Notes under the pieces: generated by a model | What the model was told of the DNA's origin: nothing | The model's database searches: none | What the model saw: the letters and a program-made list of their open reading frames with translations, nothing else | NCBI RefSeq assembly: GCF_015351105.1 | Contig: NZ_JADKRR010000002.1 | Span: 1-64,000, forward strand | Length of the DNA: 64,000 nucleotides | Direction of reading: 5' to 3' | Source: Clavibacter sp. VKM Ac-2872 | GTDB taxonomy: Bacteria; Actinomycetota; Actinomycetes; Actinomycetales; Microbacteriaceae | In this document: piece by piece, positions 51,573 to 60,773 of the stretch | Numbering within the stretch: position 1 is the stretch's first letter | How the letters are laid out: each line of letters starts with the position of its first letter | Made by a program: the position numbers and the translations under genes

Positions 51573-53108
51573 TCAGCTGTCCGAGCGCTGCTTCCGGACC
51601 AGCTCGACGATCTCGTCGTAGCGCGGCGAGTTCATGAAGTTGTCGACGGAGACGTGCTCCGAGGACGGGCTCTTCTGGCGGGCGCGGTCGGTGAGCTCGC
51701 GCTGCGTGATCACGAGGTCGGCCGTGCCGTCGAGGGCCGCGATCGCCTTGTTGACGACCGTGACGTCGGTGACGCCGGCCTTCTTCATCTTGTTGCGGAG
51801 CACCGAGGCGCCCATGGCGGACGAGCCCATGCCGGCGTCGCAGGCGAACACGATGTCCTGGATGCGGGTGGCCGTGGCCGTGCCGCCGTCCGTGCCCGTG
51901 CCGGTGGCGCTCGCGCCGTCGGCGAGGCCGCCGACCGTGCCCGCGGTGCCGGTCTCGGCGCCGAGGCCGGAGAGGATCGAGGACTCCTTGCCCTTGTTGG
52001 CCTGCGTCGCGGCGACCGCGGCGCCGAAGTCGCCCTCGGTCTTCTTGCCGGTGCGGAGGATGACCGCCGCGACGACGAAGGTGACCGCCGCCGAGATGAT
52101 GACCGAGAGGATCACGCCCGGGAAGCTGTCGCTGGCGGTCTGCCCGAGCACGGCGATGATGCTGCCGGGCGAGGCGGGGGCGCGGAGGCCCGAGCCGAAC
52201 GCGACGTTGGTCGCGACGCCGGACGCGCCACCCGCGATGACCGCGAGGAACAGGAGCGGCTTGGAGAGCACGTAGGGGAAGTAGATCTCGTGGATGCCGC
52301 CGACGAACTGGATGAGGATCGCGCCGGGGGCGGTGGAGCGGGCGGCACCCGCACCGAAGATCGCGAACGCGAGGAGCACGCCGAGGCCGGGGCCGGGGTT
52401 CGCCTCGAGCAGGAACAGGATGCTCTTGCCCTTCTCCAGCGACTCGGCGGTGCCGAGCGGCGTGAGGATGCCCTGGTTGATGGCGTTGTTGAGGAACAGG
52501 ACCTTGGCGGGCTCGATCACGATGCTCGTGAGCGGCAGCAGGTTGTTGTCGACGAGGAAGCCGACCCCGCCGCCGAGGACCGACGTGATCGCGCGGATGA
52601 TCGGGGTGAGGCCGAAGAAGGCGCCGATCGCGAAGACCGCGCCGAGGATCCCGGCGGAGAAGTTGTTGACGAGCATCTCGAAGCCGGGGCGGATCCGGTC
52701 GATCCAGAGCCGCTCGATGACCTTGAGCAGGTACGCCGCGAGCGGGCCCGTGATCATGGCGCCGAGGAACATCGGGCTGCCGCCCTCGAAGTACGGGTCG
52801 CCGATGGTGCCGGCGATGACGCCCATGGTGGCGATGGTCGCGACCACGCCGCCGCGGGCGTCGTAGACCATGCGGCCGCCGGTGTTCGCGATGAGCAGCG
52901 GCAGGAGGAAGAACAGGATCGGGCTGATCAGCTTCGCGATGTCCGCGTTCGGCAGGTAGCCGTCCGGGATGAACAGGGCCGTGAGCAGGCCCCAGGCGAT
53001 GAACGCCGCGATGTTCGGCATGATCATGCCGCTGAGGAACGTGCCGAACTTCTGCACGCCGAGCCGCACGGTCTTGCCCGTGCTGCGGGTGGGTGACGTC
53101 GTCGTCAT
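51573..53108 (-). CDS. mtlA: PTS mannitol transporter EIICB component
   Basis: Imports and phosphorylates mannitol. The 511-residue protein has the EIIC membrane domain (about residues 15-345; FGTFLSGMIMPNIAAFIAWG, NNFSAGILGAV, GGIHEIYFPYVL with the substrate-site GGIHE). An Ala/Gly/Thr-rich linker of about 50 residues follows, then an EIIB domain with the active Cys in IVFACDAGMGSSAMGA. The EIIA domain is separate (mtlF). Many GTG or CTG-rich codons upstream are not coding; ATG 53108 has AGGAGC before it. Confidence 0.95.
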   Translation of the reverse strand: MTTTSPTRSTGKTVRLGVQKFGTFLSGMIMPNIAAFIAWGLLTALFIPDGYLPNADIAKLISPILFFLLPLLIANTGGRMVYDARGGVVATIATMGVIAGTIGDPYFEGGSPMFLGAMITGPLAAYLLKVIERLWIDRIRPGFEMLVNNFSAGILGAVFAIGAFFGLTPIIRAITSVLGGGVGFLVDNNLLPLTSIVIEPAKVLFLNNAINQGILTPLGTAESLEKGKSILFLLEANPGPGLGVLLAFAIFGAGAARSTAPGAILIQFVGGIHEIYFPYVLSKPLLFLAVIAGGASGVATNVAFGSGLRAPASPGSIIAVLGQTASDSFPGVILSVIISAAVTFVVAAVILRTGKKTEGDFGAAVAATQANKGKESSILSGLGAETGTAGTVGGLADGASATGTGTDGGTATATRIQDIVFACDAGMGSSAMGASVLRNKMKKAGVTDVTVVNKAIAALDGTADLVITQRELTDRARQKSPSSEHVSVDNFMNSPRYDEIVELVRKQRSDS

Positions 53109-53224
53109 GGGGGTGGTGCTCCTGTTCGTGGTGGTGGCGGGCCTGCTGCGGCCCGCCGTGCTGCGGGTGGAGGGATGTGCGGTGGTGCGGTGGAGAGGGC
53201 CGTGCGGTGGGTCGGTGGTGCGGA

Positions 53225-54895
53225 TCAGACGGTGGCAGGCGCCGATGCCGCGGTGACCGCGGCGCGCGCCTCGACGGCGCTGTCGGCGGCGAGGGCGACG
53301 GCGGCCAGGGCCTCCGCCTCCTCGCGCGTGTGGAGAGCGAGCTCGGCGCGCACGTCGGCGAGGGCCGCGGGCGACATCGAGAGGCTGGTGGCGCCGAGGC
53401 CGACGAGCACGACGGCGAGCAGCGGGTCGGCCGCCGCCTCGCCGCAGATGCCCACCGGCTTGCCGAGCGCGCGGCCCGCGGTGCCGACCTCCTGCACGAG
53501 GCGGAGGACGGCGGGGTGCCACGGATCCTGGAACGCGGCCACGGATCCCAGCAGGCGGTCGGCCGCGAGCGTGTACTGCGTGAGGTCGTTGGTGCCGATG
53601 CTCGCGAAGTCGGCGTTGGCGAGGATCCGGTCGGCGAGGAGCGCGGAGGACGGGACCTCCACCATCACGCCGACGGTCGTGAGGCCCAGCTCGCGGCCGA
53701 GGGCCGTGAAGTAGCGCGCCTCCTCGACGGTCGAGACCATGGGCGCCATGACCCACAGGTCGGCGTCGGTGGCGGCGTCGGCCTGCGCGAGCGCGGTGAG
53801 CTGGTCGCGGAGGATCTGCTCGTTGGCCCGCAGCGCGCGGAGGCCGCGGAGCCCGAGGGCCGGGTTCTCCTCGTCGGCGTCGTTGAGGAAGCTCAGCGGC
53901 TTGTCGGCGCCGGCGTCGAGCGCGCGGACGACGACCTTCTGCCCGGGGAACGCCTCGAGCAGGCGCGTGTAGTGCGCGCGCTGCTCGTCGACCGTCGGCG
54001 CGCTCGTGGCGTCGAGGAAGAGGAACTCGGTGCGGAAGAGCCCGACGCCCTCGGCGCCCTTCTCGACCGCGTCGGCCGCACCGTCGGCGGATCCGAGGTT
54101 GGCGAGCAGCGGGATCGCGGTGCCGTCGGCGAGCGCGCCGGGTCCGGTGGGGACGGCGACGCGCGCCTTCCGGGCGGCGATGGCGTCGCGCGCGGCGGAC
54201 TCCTCGTCGGCGCTCGGGTCGACCGTGACGGCGCCCGTCAGCGCGTCCACCACGACGGTCTCGCCGTCGGCCAGGTCGGCGGCCGCGGCGACGCCGACGA
54301 CCGCGACGATCGCCTTCTCACGGGCGAGGATCGCCGTGTGCGAGGTGGGCCCGCCGTCGGTCGTGATGAGGGCGAGCACCTTGTCGAGGTCGAGGAGGGC
54401 GGTGTCGGCGGGGGCGAGGTCGCGGGCGACGAGCACGAAGGCGTGGTCGGGATCCGGCACGCCGGGGGCCGCGACGCCCTGCAGGTGCGCGACGACGCGC
54501 TGCGAGACGTCGTCGAGGTCGGTGGCGCGCTCGCCCATGTAGCCGCCCATGCTGAGGAGCAGGTCGCGGAAGCCGGCGAAGGCCTCGTGCACGGCGCGCT
54601 CGGCAGTGCGTCCCGTGGCGAGGCGGGCGGTGATGTCGTCGACGAGGGTGGGGTCCTCGGCCATGAAGGCCTGCGCCTCGAGGACGTCCTTCGCGGCGCC
54701 GCCGGCCTTCTCCCCGCGGATGCGGATGTCGGCGGCCGTCGCGGCGAGGGACGCGCTCACGCGGATCCGCTCCTCGTCGGCGGTCAGCGCGCTCGCGGTG
54801 TCGGCGGGCTCGGGGAGCGGGTCGGGCATCCGGATGACGGGACCGACGGCGGATCCCCGGCCGATGCCGATGCCGTTCAGGACGCGGGAGCTCAT
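53225..54895 (-). CDS. ptsI: PTS Enzyme I (phosphoenolpyruvate-protein phosphotransferase)
   Basis: Starts the phosphorelay: takes phosphate from PEP and gives it to HPr. The 556-residue protein has the HPr-binding helical domain, the phosphohistidine loop with His186 in TTDGGPTSHTAILARE, the PEP-binding barrel (EGVGLFRTEFLFLD, VVVRALDAGADKPL, ALGLRGLRA, MVEVPSSALLAD), the SIGTNDLTQYTLAADR segment and the C-terminal catalytic Cys in GICGEAAADP. Its ATG overlaps the ptsH stop by four bases. Confidence 0.96.
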   Translation of the reverse strand: MSSRVLNGIGIGRGSAVGPVIRMPDPLPEPADTASALTADEERIRVSASLAATAADIRIRGEKAGGAAKDVLEAQAFMAEDPTLVDDITARLATGRTAERAVHEAFAGFRDLLLSMGGYMGERATDLDDVSQRVVAHLQGVAAPGVPDPDHAFVLVARDLAPADTALLDLDKVLALITTDGGPTSHTAILAREKAIVAVVGVAAAADLADGETVVVDALTGAVTVDPSADEESAARDAIAARKARVAVPTGPGALADGTAIPLLANLGSADGAADAVEKGAEGVGLFRTEFLFLDATSAPTVDEQRAHYTRLLEAFPGQKVVVRALDAGADKPLSFLNDADEENPALGLRGLRALRANEQILRDQLTALAQADAATDADLWVMAPMVSTVEEARYFTALGRELGLTTVGVMVEVPSSALLADRILANADFASIGTNDLTQYTLAADRLLGSVAAFQDPWHPAVLRLVQEVGTAGRALGKPVGICGEAAADPLLAVVLVGLGATSLSMSPAALADVRAELALHTREEAEALAAVALAADSAVEARAAVTAASAPATV

Positions 54896-55158
54896 GCGGC
54901 GTCCAGATCCGACTCGAGGAGCGTCGCGAGGTCGGTGACGACCTGCTCGGCGTTCTCGCCCTCGGCGGAGACGACGACCTCGTCGCCCGTGTCGACGCCC
55001 AGCGAGATCACGCCGAGGATGCTCGCGGCGTTGACGCTGCGGTCGCCCTTGGCGAGCTGCACGGGGATCCCGGCCTTCGCGGCGGCCTGCGTGAACAGCG
55101 AGGCGGGGCGGGCGTGCAGCCCGTGCGACGAGGCGATGGTGACGGTGCGTTCTGCCAT
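54892..55158 (-). CDS. ptsH: Phosphocarrier protein HPr
   Basis: Small relay protein between Enzyme I and EIIA. The 88-residue product has His15 in SSHGLHARPAS and a Ser46 equivalent in NAASILGVISLG. No HPr kinase gene is visible in the window. It is coupled to ptsI; AAGGAG precedes the ATG. Its position inside the mannitol operon suggests general PTS capacity rises with mannitol use. Confidence 0.96.
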   Translation of the reverse strand: MAERTVTIASSHGLHARPASLFTQAAAKAGIPVQLAKGDRSVNAASILGVISLGVDTGDEVVVSAEGENAEQVVTDLATLLESDLDAA

Positions 55159-55251
55159 GGTGGCTCCTTCGGTCGGCCCCGGCGGTGGGGCCCTGGTGGG
55201 CGGGCGTCGTGCTGTCGTGCGGGTCGTGCGGTGTCGGCGCGGGGCGGGAGG

Positions 55252-55632
55252 TCAGGTGACGGGCGGGGATCCCCCGACGGGACGGCCGTGCAGCCCCGGG
55301 CCGAGGCGGAGCGAGCGGGCACCCTGGCGCATGGCGGCGACAGCCCGGTCGAGCGCGGCACGAGCTCCCTCGGGGCGCGCGGCGTCGGCGTCGAGGAGCA
55401 CCGCGGTCGCGCCCTCGTCGGCGGCGGCCTCGCGCACGTCGTCGAGCCGGTCGGCGAGGTGGGCGCCGAGGAGGACGACGTCCATGCCGGCGGCGTCGAG
55501 GCGCACCTGCGCGAGGGATCCGGCGACGGCCTCGATCTCGAGCCCGTCGGCCTCGGCGAGCGCGCGGAGGCGCTGGGCGAGGAAGGTGCTGGATGCGCCG
55601 GAGCCGCAGACGACGAGGATCCTCCCGGTCAT
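55252..55632 (-). CDS. Small PTS EIIB-like protein (lactose/cellobiose-type fold)
   Basis: A 126-residue protein starting MTGRILVVCGSGASSTFLAQ. Cys9 in the CGSGASST loop matches the phosphate-accepting loop of EIIB proteins of the lactose/cellobiose type; the rest alternates beta strands and helices (MDVVLLGAHLADRLDDVRE, GATAVLLDAD). No matching EIIC or EIIA of that type is present. It heads the operon before ptsH. It may be a regulatory EIIB, perhaps signalling to MtlR, or the remnant of another PTS. GAGGAGG lies before the ATG. Confidence 0.75.
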   Translation of the reverse strand: MTGRILVVCGSGASSTFLAQRLRALAEADGLEIEAVAGSLAQVRLDAAGMDVVLLGAHLADRLDDVREAAADEGATAVLLDADAARPEGARAALDRAVAAMRQGARSLRLGPGLHGRPVGGSPPVT

Positions 55633-55844
55633 GCTGTGCCTCCTCGCGTCGTCGCTGGTCGTCCCATCGTGCTCCGCGGGAGGGCGCGGGTGCCAGCAGA
55701 TCCGATTCCGCGGGGTAGGAAGACCAGGCCGGCGGGCGTCCGGGCGGGCCTCGACGGCGGGCGCGGATGGTTGACTCGTCTCCGAGAGCGGCACGCTCCG
55801 TCCGCCGCCCGAGGGGACGAGATCCGCCGCGCAGGGAGACGACC

Positions 55845-57842
55845 ATGCTGAGCGAGAACCAGGAGAGGCTGCTGGACTACCTGTCCACGGCCGACCGCTG
55901 GGTCGAGGCCGGCGAGCTCGCGGACCGCCTCGGGGTCACCACGCGCAGCGTCCGCAACTACGTCACGGCGGTGCGCGAGCGCTCGACCGTGGCCATCGCC
56001 TCCTCCCCCGACGGCTACCGGATCGACGCCGGCAGCTACGCCCGCCACCTCGGCACGCGCACGGGCGGCGATCCTCAGGGCACGCCCCGCGACCGCCTGC
56101 ACGCGCTCGTCCGCCGCCTCGGCGACGCGCCCGACGGCCTCGACGTCTTCGCGCTCGCGGGCGAGCTGCACGTGAGCGAGTCCACGGTCGAGGCGGACCT
56201 CCGGAAGGTGCGCGCCCTCGTCGAGGACGCCGGGCTCGCCCTCCGCCGGGCCGGATCCACCGTCGCGCTCGAGGGCTCGGAGCGCGACTTCCGTCGGCTG
56301 CTGTCGCGCATGTTCCGCGACGAGAGCGCGCAGGGCTTCCTGCCGCTCGAGACGGTGCAGCGGGAGTTCGCGTCCGACTCCCTCCGCGCGTTCAAGACGG
56401 ACCTGATCCGCGAGCTGACCGAGGGCGGCTTCTTCGTCAACGAGTACGGGGTCGACAACGTGCTGCTGCACGTGGCGATCGCCGTCGACCGGCTCGCGCG
56501 GGCGCCGCGGCGGACGGACGCGGACGCGGATCCCTCCGTGGACGCCGCGCTCGGCGCCGCGTCCGCGCCCACGGGACCGGCCGCCGCCGACGACGCCGCG
56601 TCACCCGTGCCCTCCGCCGATCCCACCGCCCTCGCGATCCGGACCGTGCTGGCCCGTCTCCTCGCCGCGCACTTCGACGTGCCGGTGCCCGCCGGGGACG
56701 TGGCCTACCTCGCGCTCCTCGTCCGCACGCGCGTCGTCACGCCCGGCAACGAGCAGTCCCTCGCGACCGTGATGCGCGAGCACGTCGTCGAGAGCGACCT
56801 GGACGTGGTGCGGGCCATCGTCCGCCGCGTGAAGCAGGAGTACCTGGTCGACCTCGAGGACGAGGACTTCACGGTGCGCTTCTCGCTGCACCTCGGCAAT
56901 CTCGTCGCCCGCGCCGCCGACCGGTCCTTCTCGCGCAACCCGCTGGCCCGCTCCATCAAGACCTCGTACCCGATGACCTACGAGATCGCCGTCTTCATCG
57001 CGAGCGAGGTGCAGCGGCGGCGCGGGATCGCGATCAACGACGACGAGATCGCCTACATCGCCCTGCATGTGGGATCGCACCGGGAGCGCGTCGCCCGACG
57101 GGACGACCGGGTCGCCTGCGCGCTGGTCTGCCCGAACTACTACGACCTGCACCAGATCATGCGCCAGCGCATCGAGCAGGCCCTCGGCGCCGACATCAGC
57201 GTGGACGCCGTGGTCACCCGCACCGACGTCGACGCGGACGCCCTCGGGGTGCAGCTCGTGATCGACGCCACGGGGACGCGCCCGCCTGCCGACGACGTCG
57301 TCGTGGTCCAGCCGCTGCCGACGCCCGACGACATCGAGGCGATCCGCCGGGCGGTCGCCCGCGTCCGCCGCCACGCGCGCCGCAGCTCCATGAAGCACGA
57401 CCTGCTCCGCTTCCTCGACGAGTCGCTGTTCTTCCGCGACCTGCACGCACCCGACGAGGAGGCGATGATCCGGCTGCTCGGCCAGCGGATGGTCGAGCAG
57501 GGCATCATCGAGCCCGAGTACATCGAGGGCGCCATCGAGCGCGAGCGCCTGTCGTCGACCGCGTTCACCGACACGCTCGCCGTGCCGCACTCGCTCGCCA
57601 TGACCGCGCACCGCACCGCCATCGCCATCGTCGTCAACGACGAGGCGATGCAGTGGGGCGGCAACCGCGTCCACGTGGTCGCGCTCGTCGCCTTCAGCGC
57701 GAGCGGGCGCACGAGCTTCCAGCACGTCTTCGACCAGTTCGTCGAGGTCTTCTCCGACCACCGCGACGTGCAGGCGATCATGCGGGCGTCCGGATCGCAC
57801 GGCTCCTTCATCGAGGAGCTCGTGCACGTCATGGACACCTGA
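55845..57842 (+). CDS. mtlR: PRD-containing transcriptional regulator, MtlR/LicR type
   Basis: A 665-residue activator with PTS regulatory domains. The order is: an N-terminal winged helix (NQERLLDYLSTADRWVEAGELADRLGVTTRSVRNYV); a second HTH (ELHVSESTVEADLRKV); two PRDs (about 170-420, with conserved His in NVLLHVAI and IAYIALHVGSHRE); an EIIB(Gat)-like domain (VACALVCPNYYDLHQIM); and a C-terminal EIIA-like domain with His in DTLAVPHSLAM. Phosphorylation of these histidines should make activity depend on PTS flux. It is divergent from the mtl/pts operon with 212 bases between starts. An Ala/Pro/Asp-rich insertion around residues 220-265 splits PRD1. Confidence 0.88.
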   Translation: MLSENQERLLDYLSTADRWVEAGELADRLGVTTRSVRNYVTAVRERSTVAIASSPDGYRIDAGSYARHLGTRTGGDPQGTPRDRLHALVRRLGDAPDGLDVFALAGELHVSESTVEADLRKVRALVEDAGLALRRAGSTVALEGSERDFRRLLSRMFRDESAQGFLPLETVQREFASDSLRAFKTDLIRELTEGGFFVNEYGVDNVLLHVAIAVDRLARAPRRTDADADPSVDAALGAASAPTGPAAADDAASPVPSADPTALAIRTVLARLLAAHFDVPVPAGDVAYLALLVRTRVVTPGNEQSLATVMREHVVESDLDVVRAIVRRVKQEYLVDLEDEDFTVRFSLHLGNLVARAADRSFSRNPLARSIKTSYPMTYEIAVFIASEVQRRRGIAINDDEIAYIALHVGSHRERVARRDDRVACALVCPNYYDLHQIMRQRIEQALGADISVDAVVTRTDVDADALGVQLVIDATGTRPPADDVVVVQPLPTPDDIEAIRRAVARVRRHARRSSMKHDLLRFLDESLFFRDLHAPDEEAMIRLLGQRMVEQGIIEPEYIEGAIERERLSSTAFTDTLAVPHSLAMTAHRTAIAIVVNDEAMQWGGNRVHVVALVAFSASGRTSFQHVFDQFVEVFSDHRDVQAIMRASGSHGSFIEELVHVMDT

Positions 57843-57885
57843 CCGGCTAGCGCGGGCGGAGCGGGTCAGCCGCGTCGCGCGACGA

Positions 57886-58722
57886 TCAGGGCGCGACGGG
57901 CGTGACGCCGAGCGGCACGAGGCGCGACGCCCCGCCGTCGGCGAGCGTGAGCACCCAGATGCCGCGCGCGTGCACCGCGACGGAGTGCTCCCAGTGCGAG
58001 GCCATGCTGCCGTCGACCGTGGCGACGGTCCAGTCGTCGTCGAGCACGCGCGTCTCCGCGTCGCCGTCGGTGATCATCGGCTCGATCGCGACGACGAGCC
58101 CGGGCTTGACCGCCGGACCCCTGCCGCGCACGCGGTAGTTGAACACCGGCGGATCCTCGTGCATGCTCCGGCCGATGCCGTGGCCCGTGTAGTCCATGAC
58201 GATGCCGAAGGATCCGGCCGCCTCGACGCTCTCCTCGACGGCCTCGCCCACCTCGTTGAGATGCGACGCGGTCGCGAGCCGGGCGATGCCCGCCCAGAGC
58301 GAGTCCTCCGTGATGCGGGACAGCCGCTCGCGGGCCTCGACGACGTCGGGGCGCGCGGGATCCGGCACCACGACCGTCATGGCCGAGTCGCCGTTCCAGC
58401 CGTCGATCTCGGCGCCGCTGTCCACCGAGACGATGTCGCCCGGCTGCAGCACGCGGTCGCCGGGGATGCCGTGCACGACCTCGTCGTTGACGGAGACGCA
58501 CACGGTGTGGCGGTATCCCGGCACGAGCTGGAAGTTGGAGCGGCCGCCGAGCGCGCGGATGGCGGCGTCGGCTGCGGCGTCGAGCTCGCCCGTCGTGACG
58601 CCGGGCGCGATGAGCCCGCGGACGGCGTCGAGCGACGCCGCGGTCGCGAGGCCGGGCGCGACCATGCGGCGGATCTCGTCCGGGGTCTTGTAGATCCCCG
58701 GCGTGCGGCGGAGCGCGCCCAC
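57886..58722 (-). CDS. map: Methionine aminopeptidase, type I
   Basis: Removes N-terminal Met from nascent proteins. The 278-residue protein has GYRHTVCVSVNDEVVHGIPGDRVLQPGDIVSVDSGAEIDGWNGDSA (read in parts: metal-ligand Asp residues), TGHGIGRSMHEDP with the ligand His, and GLVVAIEPMI with the ligand Glu. The start is GTG four bases after the adk stop. It ends convergently with mtlR, 43 bases apart. secY-adk-map-infA is a classical order; here infA has been separated from map by the 8-kb mtl locus. Confidence 0.95.
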   Translation of the reverse strand: MGALRRTPGIYKTPDEIRRMVAPGLATAASLDAVRGLIAPGVTTGELDAAADAAIRALGGRSNFQLVPGYRHTVCVSVNDEVVHGIPGDRVLQPGDIVSVDSGAEIDGWNGDSAMTVVVPDPARPDVVEARERLSRITEDSLWAGIARLATASHLNEVGEAVEESVEAAGSFGIVMDYTGHGIGRSMHEDPPVFNYRVRGRGPAVKPGLVVAIEPMITDGDAETRVLDDDWTVATVDGSMASHWEHSVAVHARGIWVLTLADGGASRLVPLGVTPVAP

Positions 58723-58726
58723 GTCG

Positions 58727-59329
58727 CTACGCGCGGCCGGCGTCGGAGGAGGGGCGGACGCCGCGGCCCGCGAGGGCGGCGCGGATGCGCTCGGCGACCT
58801 CGTCGACCTCGCCCAGCCCGTCGACCTCGACGAGCAGGCCGCGGTCGCGGTAGACGTCGATGAGGGGGCTCGTCTCGCGGACGTAGACCTCCTGGCGGTG
58901 CCGGATCTCGTCCTCGCCGTCGTCGGCGCGACCCTGCTCGGCCGCGCGGCGGGTCAGCCGGGCGACGACCTCCTCCTCGTCCGCGACGAGCTGGATGACG
59001 GCGTCGAGCTCCTGGCCCCATCCCTGCAGCAGCTCCTCGAGGTACGCGACCTGGTCGAGCGTGCGCGGGTAGCCGTCGAGCAGGAAGCCCGCCTGCGCGT
59101 CCTCCTCCTGGAGGCGCGCGGTGATGAGGCTGTTGGTGAGCTCGTCGGGGACGTAGTTGCCCGCGTCCACCAGCGCCTGCACCTGCTGGCCGAGCTCGGT
59201 GCGGTCCTTGATGTTCTGGCGGAAGATGTCGCCGGTCGAGACGTCGGGGATCCCGTACTCGGCCGCGATGCGCTTCGCCTGCGTGCCCTTGCCTGCACCG
59301 GGAGGGCCGACGATCAGGAGCCGGGTCAC
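58727..59329 (-). CDS. adk: Adenylate kinase
   Basis: Balances ATP, ADP and AMP. The 200-residue protein starts [20 protein letters not shown] (P-loop at about 8-16), has ISTGD-like DVSTGDIFR, the [12 protein letters not shown] motif, and the short lid form ([22 protein letters not shown]) without zinc cysteines. The start is GTG overlapping the secY stop (GTGA). The C-terminus has a short GRGVRPSSD extension. Confidence 0.96.
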   Translation of the reverse strand: MTRLLIVGPPGAGKGTQAKRIAAEYGIPDVSTGDIFRQNIKDRTELGQQVQALVDAGNYVPDELTNSLITARLQEEDAQAGFLLDGYPRTLDQVAYLEELLQGWGQELDAVIQLVADEEEVVARLTRRAAEQGRADDGEDEIRHRQEVYVRETSPLIDVYRDRGLLVEVDGLGEVDEVAERIRAALAGRGVRPSSDAGRA

Positions 59330-60648
59330 TTGAGCAGCCCCTCGTAGTGCCGCTGCTGCAGCTGCGAGTCGATCTGCTTCACCGTCTCGAGGCCGACGCC
59401 GACCACGATCAGGATGCTCGCGCCGCCGAACGGGAAGTTCTGGTTCGCGCCGACGAGCGACAGGGCGATGAGCGGCAGGAGCGCGATGAGCCCGAGGTAC
59501 AGCGAGCCCGGCAGCGTGATGCGCGTGAGCACGTAGTCGAGGTACTCGGCCGTCGGGCGTCCCGCGCGGATGCCGGGGATGAAGCCGCCGTACTTCTTCA
59601 TGTTGTCGGCGACCTCCTCCGGGTTGAAGGTGATGGCGACGTAGAAGTACGTGAAGCCGACGATGAGGAGGAAGTACATCGCCATGTAGAGCGGGTGGTC
59701 GCCGGTGGTGAGGTTGTCGGTGATCCACTGCACCCACGGCGCCGGCGGCTGGCCGACGGCCGGCTGGTTGAACTGCGCCACGAGCGCGGGCAGGTACAGC
59801 AGCGACGAGGCGAAGATGACGGGCACGACGCCGGCCATGTTCACCTTGATGGGGATGTAGGTGTTGTTGCCGCCGTAGGTGCGGCGGCCGACCATGCGCT
59901 TGGCGTACTGGACGGGGATCCGGCGCTGCGACTGCTCGACGTACACGACCGCGGCGACGACGAGGAGCCCGACGGCGATGACCAGGAGGAAGACCTCCCA
60001 GCCGCGGCTCTGCTGGATCGCGATGAGCGAGGTCGGGAACGCGGCGGCGACCGAGGTGAAGATGAGGAGCGACATGCCGTTGCCGATGCCGCGCTCGGTG
60101 ATGAGCTCGCCCATCCACATGATGAGGCCGGTGCCGGCGGTCATCGTGATGACCATGAGCATGATCGCGTACCAGGCGTCGTTCGTGACGAGCTGCGTGC
60201 AGGCACTGACGTTGGTCTGGCCGAACAGCGCACCGCTGCGCGCGACCGTGATGAGCGTCGTGGACTGGAGCACCGCGAGGGCGATCGTGAGGTAGCGCGT
60301 GTACTGCGTGAGCTTGGCCTGGCCGGACTGGCCCTCCTTGTAGAGGGTGTCGAAGTGCGGGATGACCACGCGGAGCAGCTGGACGATGATCGACGCCGTG
60401 ATGTACGGCATGATGCCCAGCGCGAAGATGGAGAGCTTCAGCAGCGCCCCGCCGCTGAAGAGGTTGACGAGCTCGTAGAGGCCCGAGGTGCCCTGGTTCG
60501 CCGCGAGGCACGACTGCACGTTGGCGAAGTCGACGAACGGCGCCGGGATGAAGGATCCGAGGCGGAAGAGGGCGATGATGCCCAGCGTGAACCCGATCTT
60601 GCGACGCAGATCGGGGGTGCGGAAGATCCTGACGACGGCGCTCAACAC
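59326..60648 (-). CDS. secY: Preprotein translocase subunit SecY
   Basis: Channel-forming subunit of SecYEG. The 440-residue protein has ten membrane helices, beginning [33 protein letters not shown], the plug/helix 2 region [26 protein letters not shown], and cytoplasmic loops with the ribosome- and SecA-contacting [22 protein letters not shown]. The start is GTG at 60648 (a TTG follows directly). A terminator-like hairpin stands between rplO and secY, so secY-adk-map may be partly independent of the ribosomal genes. Confidence 0.97.
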   Translation of the reverse strand: MLSAVVRIFRTPDLRRKIGFTLGIIALFRLGSFIPAPFVDFANVQSCLAANQGTSGLYELVNLFSGGALLKLSIFALGIMPYITASIIVQLLRVVIPHFDTLYKEGQSGQAKLTQYTRYLTIALAVLQSTTLITVARSGALFGQTNVSACTQLVTNDAWYAIMLMVITMTAGTGLIMWMGELITERGIGNGMSLLIFTSVAAAFPTSLIAIQQSRGWEVFLLVIAVGLLVVAAVVYVEQSQRRIPVQYAKRMVGRRTYGGNNTYIPIKVNMAGVVPVIFASSLLYLPALVAQFNQPAVGQPPAPWVQWITDNLTTGDHPLYMAMYFLLIVGFTYFYVAITFNPEEVADNMKKYGGFIPGIRAGRPTAEYLDYVLTRITLPGSLYLGLIALLPLIALSLVGANQNFPFGGASILIVVGVGLETVKQIDSQLQQRHYEGLLK

Positions 60649-60723
60649 GGAGGGTGTCCTGCTTTCTGTGGGAGGTCCGCCGGGAGGCGGGGGTCGGGCC
60701 GACCCGATGCGGCCCCAGGTGCC

Positions 60724-60757
60724 GGTAGGGGCGGTCGGTTTCCCGACCGCCCCTGCC
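60724..60757 (-). terminator. hairpin between rplO and secY
   Basis: A 15-bp stem (60724-60738 with 60743-60757, one G-T or A-C position) and a TTTC loop, 17 bases after the rplO stop. It probably causes partial termination within the spc operon. Confidence 0.65.
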
Positions 60758-60773
60758 GTTGCGTCCTGAAGTG

